NCBI RefSeq assembly: GCF_029227915.1
Contig: NC_079884.1
Span: forward strand, 434,001 to 498,000
Source: Hydractinia symbiolongicarpus
Taxonomy: Eukaryota > Cnidaria > Hydrozoa > Anthoathecata > Hydractiniidae
DNA: 64,000 nt
Direction of reading: 5' to 3'
Shown: positions 33,001-46,149 of the stretch, piece after piece
Layout of the letters: each line of letters starts with the position of its first letter
How positions within the stretch are numbered: position 1 is the stretch's first letter
Program-made: the position numbers and the translations under genes
Notes under the pieces: generated by a model
What the model was told of the DNA's origin: nothing
The model's database searches: none
The model's input: the letters and a program-made list of their open reading frames with translations, nothing else

Positions 33001-33418
33001 GTAAATAAAAAGCTTTTTACACCAGCGTTTGTTTCGGTGTGGTAGAATTGTGGGACATGATTGGCCGCATGACGTGTATTGGCGGTTTTAACCAATCACA
33101 CAACACATAAGCACATTGGCTGCAATATCAAGATATTGTTTACAAATGTTTTCGTGCACATTTTTCTTCGACCTAATTTTAATACGGACGCACTTCGCGA
33201 CTGTGAACATTCAAGAAATTTTAGTATTTGCGAAAATAAACTTTTGTGTATCACAATGCTTTTATAAAATTTCGCCTGTTAATCTCAGGAATGAAGAATT
33301 TCGATTTTTCCCGCAAATAAGTTTCTGCGCAGAAAGTTTTAAGTCAGGAAAATATTTCTTGCTGAGGGTGGTGGAACATAAATTAAGGGGGCATAAAAAT
33401 AAATTGTATAAATAATAA
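33001..33418. other. Upstream region of the decayed LIM copy
   Basis: Several short overlapping open frames on both strands have no recognisable domain. No promoter element was identified with confidence. Confidence 0.4.
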
Positions 33419-33738
33419 CGAAATTTAAATTTGAAATTGCTGTTTCTGTTCTGTTCTCCTATGCTTTCATAACCACACACAGTCTCCTTATTGTACCTGT
33501 GCCAATGTTGGCTCATGTGCACCTTCGTCCCCAGGGTTTTTTTGTATTTTTAATATGGGAGATGTTTTAATATAAGGGAAGACGCTGTCTTCCCCTATAT
33601 TAAAAAGGCAAAAATCCCTGGAGACAAAGGTGCACATGAGCCAACATTGGCACAGGTAAAATAAGGAGACTGTGTGTGGTTATGAAAGCATAGGAGAACA
33701 GAACAGAAACAGCAGCTTCGAATTTAAATTTTAAAAGC
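33419..33738. mobile_element. Fold-back element with arms of about 150 bp
   Basis: The left arm (33419-33570) and right arm (33577-33738) are near-perfect inverted copies. Both contain ctgtttctgttctgttctcc, aaccacacacagtctcctta and gccaatgttggctcatgtgc, one per strand. The centre is ggaagacgctgtcttcc. The left arm has about 20 extra bases (gtatttttaatatgggag). A transcript would form a hairpin of about 150 bp. There is no coding capacity. Confidence 0.93.
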
Positions 33739-34360
33739 CACGACTCCGGGGCAACATGAGAAAACATTAAAATGAGGCGTGTAGATGAGTTCCAGTGTGA
33801 CGTTATATTGTGATTTTGCGTCTGTGACATTAACATGCGCACGCATATATACAGAAGGCAGAATATCTAACCACAACAATCGAAGAAATCGAGATAAAAA
33901 AGCAACCTATGCTAAAAACTTGAAAGTTGGTCGTACAAAAAGAAGTTCATAGTTACCAAAAACCAATTCCAGTTTCATTTCGATCAGTTATTCCTTAAAA
34001 TCTATAAATTAAAAATAATTGTTGTTTTGTCTTGTGTGGTCCTTCTTTTATTGCCTGTCAGAATCATGTGCATATACAGATCTCTGTAAACATCATCTAC
34101 ACTTTACTGCATTTTTAAGCTGTAAAGTACCAGTACGCGGTATCAATGAAGCCGAATAATCTTGCAACCAAGCACTTTTAACATTGCAACACTTAGCTCA
34201 CCTTTTACCGCTACAACTAATTAAAAAGCGTAGCGCCGTTGACAAGAAGATTATCTCGGGAACGAGGATGTTCTGGTTTAAATTTCATTCTGCAGGAAAA
34301 AACAGTACGTTGCGCGGCGTGCGAATATGAGAAGCGGAATAACGTGGTATGTTTTCTTTA
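33739..34360. other. Spacer between two palindromes
   Basis: No gene or repeat recognised. Confidence 0.4.
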
Positions 34361-34418
34361 TTCGCAAAAACATTCGTTTGGTCATTTCTAGAAATGACCA
34401 AACGAATGGATTTGCGAA
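34361..34418. repeat. 58-bp palindrome
   Basis: TTCGCAAA, two mismatched bases, then CATTCGTTTGGTCATTTC and TAGAAATGACC onwards as the complement. The arms are 29 bp with one unpaired dinucleotide and no loop; the centre is TCTAGA. It is the kind of sequence left by a small fold-back element. Confidence 0.93.
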
Positions 34419-36034
34419 AATTTATAACACACTATAATCAAAATGTATTCTTCCAGACACTTATCTTAAGCGATGTATGACTCTTTTAGGGGTAATATTT
34501 TGATCATTTATATTTTGAAAGAGGTAGAGAAAGGATTGTATTTGATTATATTTAAATTTGTAGGATCGACGTATGTCGAAATATGTCTTCTTTTTAATGC
34601 AATGAATATCAGTCTTAGGGTCTCTAATTAGAGTAATTGTTACCACATTGTGAATCGTAGTAATTTGTTATTTTATTTTACCATCTTCAGACTTAAAGAC
34701 AACCGTACAGTAAATGTTTTGTATTTTAAAACATCAACTATATTACACCACAGTCAACTTATTTTTAATAACGTCTCTCTTTCCTATTTCCGTGATATTG
34801 TACAAATTTTCAATTTTATATCTATACAATGTTTACAAATTGATCCTGCATTAAAAAGGTCAAGTTTCCCACAAAACGTGACACAGCAAGCAAACAGTGA
34901 TGGTCTAAATTAGAATTTTTGGGCCTGATATTGTGCCTGCATGAAAATCTTCTGAATGGTCCCCGAAATTTTGTGTTAAGGGGAGGGGGACACGATGTGG
35001 GGCGTTTCGTTAAAAAACAAACAGTCACGTTGTGGAAAAGTCAGGAAAACATTAATAACAACATAATTTAAATTTTATAAACAAGAATATACACGAATTC
35101 CATATATGGATAAAACAAGATAAGGAAATCGATTTCATTTATTTTTTTTGTTTATTAAAGTTATTAAGGAAGTTATTCGATGCAGTTATACAATCATAAA
35201 AAATAGTTGTTTAAAAAGCAATTTAAAAACCAAAAAAGGATAGGTTCCGCCTATACAACCTTGTTTCCAGGGAATTTTGCCATTGATATTGACGTCGGCC
35301 GTGATAATGGCTCTAATCTAGAGACTTTAGGGAGCAGAGATGCTATCAGTGATGCTATCTATCTACAGAGGACAGATTTGAAATATTTCATAGTCAAACA
35401 ATATGCTCTGACCACCAGAGAAGTAAGAGCAAGCTCCTAGGTGCAAGCTAAGACTACTCGAATCATCGCACACATCTATTCACAAAACAAACATTTGAAT
35501 CCACACTTTTTTTATAGATATTTTCACTTATCACATCAACTTAGGATTATAAATTCAACTCGGAAAAAAAAGTCAGCAATTTTTTTTAAAAAAATGTTGA
35601 AGAGTCATCAGGGCTGAACTCAAAGGACTTTATTGAAGTAAATACAAGTATTTGTTTATAAGCAAATTGACTCTGGACCTGGTTTTAAGTTACTAAAAAA
35701 TGCCTTAACAGTTCTTAGACAGTGTAGACGGTTATCAAAAACCTTGCGAAAAATCACCAAATTTACTAGCATGACACTTCTATAGCACAATTATTTGGTT
35801 TAAAAACAGAAAGAGGGATAAAAGTGTTACACAAAAGAGTGTAAGCGATTATCATAGGAAAAATAAATGCTTCAAGTCCACATTACCTGTGAAAGCATCT
35901 ACTCAAACACATAAATTGTTTGCATATATTCAACTCGAAGTTGTTTCAGCAAACTTGCAGGTTTCAGGAGAATGGCTTATAAACGAGTTGCTTATTTTTA
36001 GAAATATTAATGTGTACTACAATACACATTATCT
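34419..36034. other. Intergenic region between the LIM paralogues
   Basis: AT-rich. Open frames at 34650-34913 and 35207-35440 have no recognised domain and are not called. Confidence 0.45.
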
Positions 36035-36040
36035 TTTATT
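36035..36040 (-). terminator. Polyadenylation signal of the LIM gene
   Basis: On the minus strand AATAAA follows the stop codon TAG with no spacer. If used, the 3' untranslated region would be only about 20-30 bases. Confidence 0.45.
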
Positions 36041-38228
36041 CTATCGGCATTGTTTGCAATACCTCTGTCCTATTAAAACCTTAAATGTTTCTCCGCCCAA
36101 AGGTTTGTTACATTGGGCGCATGCGAAACAGCGATGGTGATAATACTTTCCACGAAACAGGGAGAAATTAATATCGTTGCCATCAATTTGTTGTTTACAT
36201 TCGTCGCATTTATATGCGTTCACGTTGCGGTAGCAATCTTCGTGGTAGAATTTACCATCGTCAAAATGGAAACTTTGTCCTGATAAAAAAAAAAATGTAC
36301 ATTGTTGTTAAGTAGTGTTACTTAACTCTTTTGGTATAGGCTTAAGGTTTCCGCTGTCTAACTTCTGACAATGTTATCCGTATGACAAAACTTGACACAG
36401 CTGTAGTTAAAGACATAAATTAGCATAATTGTTTTATTGCTGACGTCAGATTTTTTTTCTTTACCAATTATAAAATCAGAAAAAAATGTTATTACCGAAA
36501 TCACATTTGTGAATGTTTTGGTCAATATTTGGCATTTTCTTTTGATTTTCTGTTAGGTTTATAACATATCTTACTATTTTTGCACGCAGAAATGGGTAAA
36601 AATCGGGAAATCGGAATGAACAGGTGGCAAAGTAAAAACTGAAACACTTTATAAAACCTCCATGCTTTATGCAATTAGAATCTATAACATTACCTATTTT
36701 TAGAGAGTTTACTATGGCGGTTTTATTAATGTCTAATAACTTGTGACGTCTTCAATAGGTGGAGTCAAAATGTTTAAAAAAGTTTCCAGTCAAGTCACAA
36801 CGTTCCATAAAAATTCATCATTTTTGCTGGAGGTACTTTACCTCATACCAAATAGTGTTAAGAAGTGAAACACCCCTGTAAAAAGGTATTTTTAATTAAA
36901 TTAAAGAATTGTAGAAACAATATTATTGCTCGTTTTCTCTTAGAAACAACAGAGGGGAGGCATAAAGCTAATCATAAGGACCCACTCAGCAATAGTCCCC
37001 ATGGATTTGCTTGATCATTTCAGAATAACTGGGCACGAGGTTTATGCGTTTTTTATGTCTTGTATTGAAATGTCAGAACAGTACGAAAGAAATTTAGTTA
37101 CCAACCTTCCAGCGACTGTTTACAGGAGTGACATGTAAAGCATTCAGGATGATATCCTTTGCCTTTGTATAATTGTTTATTTGACTTGATTAACGTCTTA
37201 CAGCGAGCGCACCGCTATAATATTAATTCAACTCTCTTAACATATATCGTATTATACAGCATACTCCAACTTGAACCCAGACCCCTTAGGTGCTTAGGTG
37301 TTTTTAAAGAAAGATAAGATTTAAACAAAGAGTATATAACAAAAACTGCATTGGGGTTTTCATTCCAATTTCTTTTTTTCTTCCTTAGATTTTGATTAAT
37401 CGAGGCGTAAACAAGCAATTATAGTCCAGGGCTCCTTAGATTCTTTTGTTCTGGGATGAAACCTCAAAAAAAAATTTTAGTGACGAGAATAGGAATTGAA
37501 ATGTAAGAACCAACAGCACATATTTATCCTTCTGATTTTGTTACATTACCAAGCTCGACTCCAGTGCGCAGGGGATTTCGATAGGACAATCAGAAGGAAC
37601 AGATTCTCATTAAAAAGAAAATAGGCCTGGGAGCAAGGCTTCTGCATTAAACTATATATTAAAGACTTACGTCTTCCTGCAGGATATTATAACATTGCTG
37701 ACAGTGCAATTTCCCACCTTCTTCATGGCATGTCACACCTATAATAAATAATTTATAAATAGTAAGCAAAGTCGACATATTGTGTGGAAGAGAGCGAATA
37801 AACATGGATAAAAATAATCAAATTAAAATAATGAGTTAATCCAGTGGCTCGATCGTTGAATATTATAAAATTTATTTTCAAGTAAAAAAAACTTTATCTC
37901 CTGCAAGGTCATAAAGTAATAAAAAAAACCTTAGTCCAATTTGTCAACAGCATACCTGCTAAAGGTTTCTTGCACATGTCACAAACAAAGCAAAGTGGAT
38001 GATATTGTTTTTCTTGAAAGCGCACTTTTTGGTCATTAATAAAGCCAAAACATTTCCAACATTTCTGAAAACATTGAGAAAGTTACACATCTTATAAAGA
38101 ATGTCTTGCAGATACACCATCAAATAAATTATTCTTAGTGAAGACAAAATTAATCCAAGATATGCGGAGATAAATGTTATGAACGTGAACAGTGTATATA
38201 AAGTCCTTACCGTTTCTCTCGCAGACAT
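36041..38228 (-). CDS. Three-LIM-domain protein (FHL-like)
   Basis: Five exons on the minus strand join to 180 residues: 38211-38228, 37956-38064, 37671-37738, 37106-37214 and 36041-36279, all GT-AG with matching phases. After MSARET come three LIM zinc-binding domains with almost no linker. LIM1 (about 8-58) starts CWKC and has HPLC-FVC-DMC and HCQQC. LIM2 (67-117) starts CARC and has HPEC-FTC-HSC and HEDC. LIM3 (126-179) starts CDEC and has HHRC-FAC-AQC and CKQC. No other domain is present. Proteins made only of LIM domains, such as FHL, CRP and LMO types, act as adaptors at adhesion sites, on actin or with transcription factors; which role applies here cannot be told. A tandem paralogue at 29254-32973 is damaged. 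Confidence 0.93.
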
Positions 38229-40747
38229 ATTTTCTAACTTTTTAATTTAATGATCTGGTTAATAAAACGTATAAATGTTTTCCACTCAACACAGTCGATA
38301 ATGGGCGTTTAACTTATAACATTAAAAAAGTTGTAACGACTCATTCAGTTTGTTTACGTTCATAGCTTTTTAAATGTTTTTGTGGTTTAAAAGAAAGTTT
38401 CCCCGATTTTCTTGTTTATCTTGTTAATAAACCTTTTGCGGTTTGTGCATTCGGTTTTTCCGCCATAATAAAAAACGATGTAAATAACGGGAAAACGTAT
38501 AGCTGTAGCTATGCGTGGAGCGATGGACCAAACAACATAAGTGGCATTACAGTTAATAAAAACGGGTGCGCTAGCTACACATATCAAAAAGTGTAAAAAA
38601 AAGCTCTGGATACGAGAGTAAAGCATTATACAGGGGTGAATTATACTTCGGCCACTTCGGCGCTTGCCTAAGTAGAACTTGGCAATGCAAAAAACTATGT
38701 ATCCAAAACTAGTAATTGGTCTAACAGTAACGCATAATTTTGTTATAGGCGTTTAATAAGGTTCCTTTGCGCGCAGGACCCGGGTTATTAATTTCATCTC
38801 CACTCGCTTAGGTTTGACTCTCCTTTGATGTGCTTTGCCGAAGTACTGTAGTTTTTAAGGCAGTCAAACTACACAATGCTGCATTTCGCTGATTTTGTTG
38901 CTCTCGATTCCTTTTTTTTCTGCCGTAAAATCAGTCAACTTCGGTAGACTTTTAAACCCTGTTAAAACAAAAGAATTTATGGGGTCGTCCAGAAGAATCT
39001 TGCCAAACTCGTCGAAATTTACGGAAGGAGAAAGAGTGATAGTCTTCCAGCGCTCCCACGAAACGAAAATTACCATGTCTATAATTTCGTAATGATCACT
39101 GCTTTTAAAATGACAGTTTTTTCTCGAAGCGTCTCAGGAAATTGTAGCCAGGTTATAAACATTTTCGTTAAACAAAATTATTCTTTAAACAGAATATTCG
39201 TCACCTAGAAAACTATTGTTCATCTTGATATCTTTTTTTTTTCAGCCTTTATTTGATTTCTAGCCATTTTTAAATCTTAAAAAGAAGCAGCCACCTACAG
39301 TCATGGACAAAATACGAAAATTTAAACAAGGCAGCTAATTTTAAAGTTCGCCGTCACAAATTATTTGTGTTCTCAGCTCCATGCAATTGAAAAAGACAAT
39401 TGTTGAAGACGTCAGGACAATCACCGTATTTCATGGGCTTCGACGTGCAAGTTGTGCAGGTGTGCCAGAGAATCCCACTAGCAAATTTTAAACGATGTCG
39501 ACCTGACCTACGCTTGCGCACAAGTTGAAGTATGGACTATTTCATGCTTTTATCTATATTTGGAAAATGAGGAGAAAACCTGCCTTTGTTTATATAGTTT
39601 TCCCCACAAAATAAATTGAAACACACAAGGTGGCAAATCAAGTTCATACAAGTGATTATGCCGACTATTTCTATACTAGGCTAATGCAATTTGAACTTGT
39701 CAATGTTCACAGCAGAATTGACGCTTACCAAATCTACACAAAAGTCGGCAAAAAAATGACCAAGTATTTGCTAAGTGACTAATATATTTTACCGACCAAT
39801 CATTTTTGCAGTTCTTTTGACGATTCATTTTTTTTGTCAATATCTGTGAGACCCGGTAAGAGCGGGAATACGAAAACAGCCTTATCTTTTTTCTAAGTAA
39901 CATTTCAATTGAGCGTAGCAGAGGAAAAAAATAGAAAAAAAGAACGCGATAAAAGTTTAAATTTTGAAATAAAAGAAATAGGAAAAGTAATTATTGATAT
40001 ATATTGATTTATATAAGTTTTCATTGTCCTTTTGTTGTTTTTATTGAAAGAAAAATAGCTTAAAAATTGAAATTAAAAAATTTAGCTCGCAAAAAGTGAC
40101 TAAATTACGCTAACTTCTGATTTTTGCCGATTTTTTTCTCAATTTTTTTTTGCTAAAAATAGTCTACAAAAAATAGAGTATTGGCAAGTTGTTGATTCTT
40201 ACCAACTTCGTAAAATGGCGGGAAAGTGCGATTGTCTTGGGAGTGGGATTGTAGCCACAAAATTATACTGGTTCTGCTAGCTAAGTATATTTAGTTTCTT
40301 ATAAGGGTTTTCATTCTAGCAATCATTATTTACATGTTTTTTTCACCAATCTGATATTTATTAAGGTGTTGGTTGCCGCTAAAAGTGTAAGCAGCCATAT
40401 AACACAAATGTTGGCTGTATAAAAACTTTGATGTAGCACATTTTCTAAATTTTCTAAGTCTGAGTGAAAGTCTTATTGATGCATTTAACGGCACCCATTT
40501 AATAAATTGATGCATATAACGGCACCCACTTAATAATACATGTTGTGTGTGTATTTTAGATCGTTGTGCCGCAGCTTTCTTTTAGACCTCTACAGAGTAA
40601 TTCTATTACTTCATGGTTATTGCAATGCGTAGGTTGACACAGAAAAAAAATTATTCTACTGTGAAATAAAATCTTCTTTATATTTTTAAATTTTTACATT
40701 CTGCTGTGAACTTGAAGTTTACAATGTCGTTCCCGGAACATAATGCC
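38229..40747. other. Intergenic region between LIM and aquaporin genes
   Basis: No gene is supported. The segment around 39430-39640 resembles 30650-30850 (both contain gactagcaaattt- or ccactagcaaatttt- followed by tacgcttgcgc), a diverged repeat. Frames at 38864-39092 on both strands have no recognised similarity. Confidence 0.45.
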
Positions 40748-40832
40748 CATTCTCCTCCCCAGAGCTTTTTGAGCTAAACCTTAAAAAGCGTATTTTCGCG
40801 GTTTATCTCAAAGAGGTCTAGGGACGGGAATG
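40748..40832. repeat. Imperfect fold-back sequence
   Basis: The left arm cattctcctccccagagctt-gagctaaacc pairs imperfectly with the right arm ggtttatctcaaagaggtct-agggacgggaatg around a short loop. It lies 110 bp past the aquaporin stop codon. Confidence 0.6.
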
Positions 40833-40944
40833 CATAACCGTCAGAAATCCTATAAAGGAGACTGGCTTCAAACTAAAAAGAGACGTAAAAATAATCTGCA
40901 TCTCCGCTAAAGTATATTATAATTAGAATAACTAAAATTTTATT

Positions 40945-42554
40945 TTATGCTTGCATCGCAAAATTATTTCTTTTCGTTTCACTTTTCTCATCAACTTCCT
41001 CAATTTTCTCCAACGTCAATTTGAAAACGTATTCATACGACAATGTAGCTAGTGCTGACCCAACAAATGGTCCCAACCAGTAAACCTAAATGAAAGGTGT
41101 GCATATATTGATAATACACCATACTTATACTGTCATATAGTTTAAGTTTTATCTTATACGTTTCTACCCATTCCAGTTTGAAAACATGAAGAGAGGGTTT
41201 GAAGATGTACTTGCCGTAGGAATGAAGTAATTTTTTGATACAACGTCTCATTTCAAGACGTACGCGACTACATTTCCAAGTAGAAAGGTAGAGATTCTCC
41301 TTATTTCCAATTTCAATGACTTTTGAGCCTTTTTTATGAAGCGAGCAATGCCAGTAAACGAAGTTGCTCAGACATAAAAATACAGCGAAAAGATTGTTTC
41401 GAATGACAGTAATTTCTTGTGAGATTAAGAACTCTTTAATGAAATAGTCATTTGAAGTTAACTCTAAAAATGTTTATGCTGTTGTGGATGATGTTCCTAC
41501 ATCCACACCTATATCAAAAATGCCTCACTTACCCAGTGATCTTGTCTCTTATTCATGACAATAGCAGGACCGAACGCACGAATTGGGTTAAGCGCTGCTC
41601 CAGTGTAAGGTATCTAAATGAAGATATATAGGAAAAAAAGTTAGGAACAACCGTCGAGAACATGAAAAGATAAGTCATTTTTTGAATACCTGATTTAGAT
41701 AAAAGAAAAAATACCTAAGGAGGAGAGCGGTAGTCAAAACACCTCTAATTGAGATCTATGTTTGTCGTTAATTAACAATAATTAAGTGAAATTAAAAAAG
41801 ACATCACAAGATGCTGGATGCAAAAAAATTAAATAAAAACTCACCCCAACTAATAACCCTATTCCAACTGATAGACCAATAGCAAGAGGAGCCTGGAACC
41901 CAGTGAAATTTTTGATTGGATCTGTACTAGCCATGACAGTCCAAATCAATTGAAATGTTAAAGTGATCTCCACTGCACAGGCTATTCCTGGCGATATATC
42001 CTTATGTACCGATAGCGCGCCAAGAGTTCCACGAAAGTTCTCTGGGGTGTATAAGTAGAGTAAACCACAACCAGCAACACCTATAGAAAACGTTATTAAA
42101 AGCTCAGCATTCAGTAGTGAGGAGATCATTTAGCAACAGGACTAGATAAAACATTACAAAAATCACAATTTTTTTTTTAATTTTGGTATGACAAATAAGA
42201 AATTAGTAACTGTATGATGGAGAATAAGTTTTCATACTTACTTCCTAAACACTGTGCAAAGACATAGAAGCAGAACCTCGTTAAAGATACATCTCCCTTT
42301 ATCAACAAAGCGAGTGTGACAACCGGGTTAAAATGACCACCACTCACGTCCCAAAAAGCCGATGCTAAAACGGCTACCGTAAAAGCAACAGTTAACGCTA
42401 TGTGCAGGTGACTGGGTGCGTTGCCGGAAAGAGATAAACCGCATCCGCATGCAATTATGATGTATATTACAGAAACGAGAAATTCTGCAAAGACTGCTCT
42501 CCAAAAATTTAGTTTTTTGACTTCATGGAAACCAAGGGATTTGTTTAGCTGCAT
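40945..42554 (-). CDS. Aquaporin/MIP-family channel, paralogue 1
   Basis: Four exons on the minus strand join to 256 residues: 42242-42554, 41845-42080, 41533-41613 and 40945-41085. It has the MIP fold: FWRAVFAEFLVS in helix 1, GGHFNPVVTLALL in loop B, QAPLAIGLSV in helix 5, TGAALNPIRAFGP in loop E and VYWLGPFVG in helix 6. Both canonical NPA boxes are changed, to NPV (76-78) and NPI (192-194). The selectivity-filter Arg195 is kept. The helix-5 His of water-specific channels is Leu and the loop-E Cys is Ala, so the pore should be wider or less polar than AQP1. It is a membrane channel for water or small solutes. A noncoding 5' exon with donor GTAAGT at 43485-43490 and an acceptor just upstream of the ATG (exon resumes at 42569) is likely. 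Exons 2-4 have exactly the same lengths as in the paralogue at 47787-49874. Confidence 0.94.
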
Positions 42555-43490
42555 CTTTTGATTGTTATTCTGTAAAATAGATGGAAAAAATGTTTTTTTA
42601 GTGCTAGATCACTGAAATAATTCAATCAGAATTACGAAATATTTAATAGCTATCAATTAAAATATTTAAACTAAAAAATTAAATTTTGTCACTTATTGTT
42701 AGACACTCGCACCGACAGTTTAATAAAAAACGATAAAATTAATCTACCTCACAAGTTAAATTTGAAATCCTAGCAAAACTGAATTGACTTGAGAAAATAA
42801 TAAGCTTAAATAATGATGAAATACATCATATCGCATCATTATTATCAGCGTTTTTTCAAAGAGCTACAAAGTTCATAAAAATATATACTTTTGTCATACA
42901 AAAATTTTTATAAGATATCATTTTTGGAAAAATTGATAGTTTCGATTTTGCGAACTTGCTAAAAATATGATGAGATTTTAGGGTTACAAAAATTTGTAAT
43001 ATAGTATATAGAATATAAAATATATAAAGGCTTAAATTATTAAAAGCCAAATGTTCTGGTTCTGATGTGAACAAATTAATATCAAAGTAATTTAAAAAAG
43101 ATGCACCAGAAATATCTAATAACTACAGCGAGTTATTTTTATCAATATATTTATTTTTATTTCACTTAAAGAGAGATTTTCACGAATTGAACGGCGAATT
43201 CGCTTTTTTATTTTCATGACAAAATAAATTAGGCACCAAATTCATTGTTTACATTAGTTAACTGCGTTTTGATTGGTCAAAAACTAGCAGCGAAACCTTT
43301 AGCCGCGAAAACAGTAGGAACTATTTCTACTTTTCAGCGAAGCAAATATTTCAATGCAAAATCAGAACAAACAAAACTGCGCATGCTCAGATACAATTCG
43401 CACTTCAATTCGCCATAAAACGCTCGGAAATAATTGATAGCTCACAGGTACTATATGGTTCACCGAATTTATACGACTCTGCAGACTTAC

Positions 43491-43600
43491 CTTGTGAATG
43501 ACGAAACAGTAAAACCAATTATCTGGCGATTAAATAACAAAACTTTGAATCAGCTGGAAAGAATCACGTCCGCATACTACACGTTATCTACATGTAAGCA
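43491..43600 (-). other. Probable 5' untranslated exon of aquaporin paralogue 1
   Basis: On the minus strand CATTCACAAG is followed by the strong donor GTAAGT at 43490-43485. The matching acceptor (ttttacag) is just upstream of the ATG, leaving 15 untranslated bases in the coding exon. The upstream limit is guessed from the TATA-like sequence. Confidence 0.45.
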
Positions 43601-43627
43601 CAAGTGAACTAACTCCAACCAAGCAGG

Positions 43628-43635
43628 TTTATATA
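43628..43635 (-). promoter_or_regulatory. TATA-like box for aquaporin paralogue 1
   Basis: On the minus strand TATATAAA lies about 140 bp before the donor of the putative untranslated exon. Position and orientation fit, but AT-rich sequence makes chance matches common. Confidence 0.3.
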
Positions 43636-43639
43636 ACGA

Positions 43640-44628
43640 TCAATTCAATTTAGGTATAACATAATACAATTAATTATTTCACAAATACCACGAGATTAAA
43701 AACTATTTCATTTATGTTTCCAAAGCGACTGCCCTCATTAAAACTTTGAATACACTTCTTTAAGAGGAAATGACAGGAAATTAGGTGAAATTCTAATCAG
43801 GTGGAATAACATTTCAGGAAATTTCCATAACAGCTGCATTGTCATTGCTTTTTGGCGGGAAATCTCATTTCCTTCTTGACATATCAAATCGTTTTGTTGA
43901 TCCATTACACAAGAAGTTCTCATTTTTTTTATTGATATCCGGCATGACGATGTTAAATGTTTTACTCCACGACGCATCTTTAACGAAGATATTAATTTTT
44001 TTTTAAAAAAATGATCGATTCATTAGGGTATTGATATAAGTTTAAAATTAATGTGCCTACAGTGCTATTATTGGTTCAAGCTAGTCCCAAAATGAAAAGA
44101 AATTAAAAAAAATCATTCTCAACGAATTGAACAGCAGCCGCATAAAGTATGTTAATGCTCTTGCGAATCATCTATTCTTAACATTAAAACTAATAAAGTT
44201 ATTGCTACAAAATATATTTTTTCTCTTTGTCTCGCCATAACTATTTTCTGCACAAAAGGATATGTATGATTCCTAACCTACGAAAGTTTATGCGATCGTT
44301 TTTTTCGACCGGACCAGAAAGACAGTACACCTGACGCAGTCACGACTTGTCTCTAAACCACCCCCTTAAAAATCTAAGCAACACGTTCTCCCCTAAAAAA
44401 CTAATACATTTTTTTATCAGGAAAAAAACAACAACTTGGCATTAGCGTGATTGGTATTTCTTCATAGATTTAGCGTGATATTGTTTTTATTTTGTTCTTC
44501 TTTTTAATTATATTTATTAATATATATTTTTTCGGAAACCCTAAAACGTTAACGTTTCACAGTATTGCAACAGGTGGGGAGGGGGGGTGGGGTGCGATTA
44601 AAAGAAAATTAACCCTTCCCTCTCTCCT
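43640..44628. other. Intergenic spacer
   Basis: No gene is supported; the minus-strand open frame at 43738-43977 has no recognised similarity. Confidence 0.4.
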
Positions 44629-44662
44629 ATTTTAGCAAGGGACGGCCGCCCCTTGCTAAAAT
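44629..44662. repeat. Palindrome with 13-bp arms
   Basis: ATTTTAGCAAGGG, a GC-rich loop, then CCCTTGCTAAAAT. It lies next to a G-rich tract at about 44574-44593. Confidence 0.85.
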
Positions 44663-46149
44663 TAATTTATTCAGCCTCACAAATTCAATCTAAATCTAAG
44701 TATCAATAATGTTTGCAGAAATTTTGTTGGATACCCTTTTTATATTCAAACATCGGTTTTCTTTGCTGAGACAAACAATGCTGGGGTGCAATGCTTGTCT
44801 AAAACTGCAACAAACGTTCTCACTGTAATTTCAATCTTTATCCTTAAGTTCTTGCTCGGGGAAATTTTCCATCCAAATTTTGTAATTTCTAGCAAAAACA
44901 GACAGCCCGCTAGAGCTTTGTGTACACCTTCACCGGTGCTGCTTGGGAGCATATTGGTGAGTTAAAACAAGATAAAATAATTAGACTAAGAACTCTCCTT
45001 TAAACTTAAATTGAAGCAGTGTTAACTGCTGCTGACCCTAGGGTGTCCTGTTTCTGCAAAATTTAAAACCTTCACAGACAGTTTAGTATGTTGAATAAGG
45101 CGGGTTGGTGCTTCACCCTTCACCCTTTGTGCAAGTCAAATTTTAAAATAAACCAAATTAAAGTTTTGTTATAAATTATAAATGATTACGCATGATTGTC
45201 AATAACTGTAGCTAGATGAAGAATAATATCCTGGTTATTTTTAATCTGTTTTTATTTTCTCAAGAAACAGATTTGATTTAAAAGGATATTCCACTGCAAT
45301 TTCTACTTCCTTTAATAGCACCCCTTGTGTTTAGAAAAGCTGCGTCATGTTATTTCACAAGAATCTTCATTTGATGGCATGTATGCATGAAATATTGCGA
45401 CACAAACAAAATGAAATAACTACTTCGTCATTCTGCAAACACTGATCGATTTACCAAATAGAAATGTAGATGAATATACTAGGATGGAGCAAGTAATTAA
45501 GTTTTAAAATTTGCATGGGCGGATTTAGGATTTTTTTCCACTGGTGTAAAATAGTCTCGAAGAAGCTTATTTGCTTTTCAGGGCGAATAAGAAGAACTGG
45601 CGGTTTGGAGGGCGTTTTGAACTCCCCTCTCAACCGGACCACCGCCCTTTAACGCCGTTTGATGGTCAAAACAACGTAATCAAAGCATAAACGAGTCGTT
45701 GTGAAACTGCTTAGATTCTCATTTTTACTTCAAGTCACGTAAATCTATTTTTTTTGTTCAAATTTAAGCAAGAATTATAAACATCAATTTTTCTTGTTCT
45801 TTTATTCATATTAAATATTACAGTTACGTTTTTAATAATACATCAAGTCTTGGGCGAAACTGTTTCTTCAACGTCGGGGTATAATAGATGCATTTTTGAT
45901 ACCACTGTACTCAAGTTTTGTCGTTGTAGCAAACGAAAATAAACAATTTTACCATACAATGAAAACAATAAGAAGCCAAAACCATATGCCAAGAAGTTAT
46001 GAAATAAATAAGGTTTCACTCAGCTATTTTGATGATAAAAGACATTTATTAGAAAATGCAATCAAAAGTTATGCGTACGGGCATAATAAACTGAGAGAAT
46101 GGCCTGCACCTTAAGTATATTGATCTTATTACGCGCACTTAATTCAATT
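44663..46149. other. Intergenic spacer
   Basis: No gene is recognised. Short open frames lack similarity. Confidence 0.4.
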
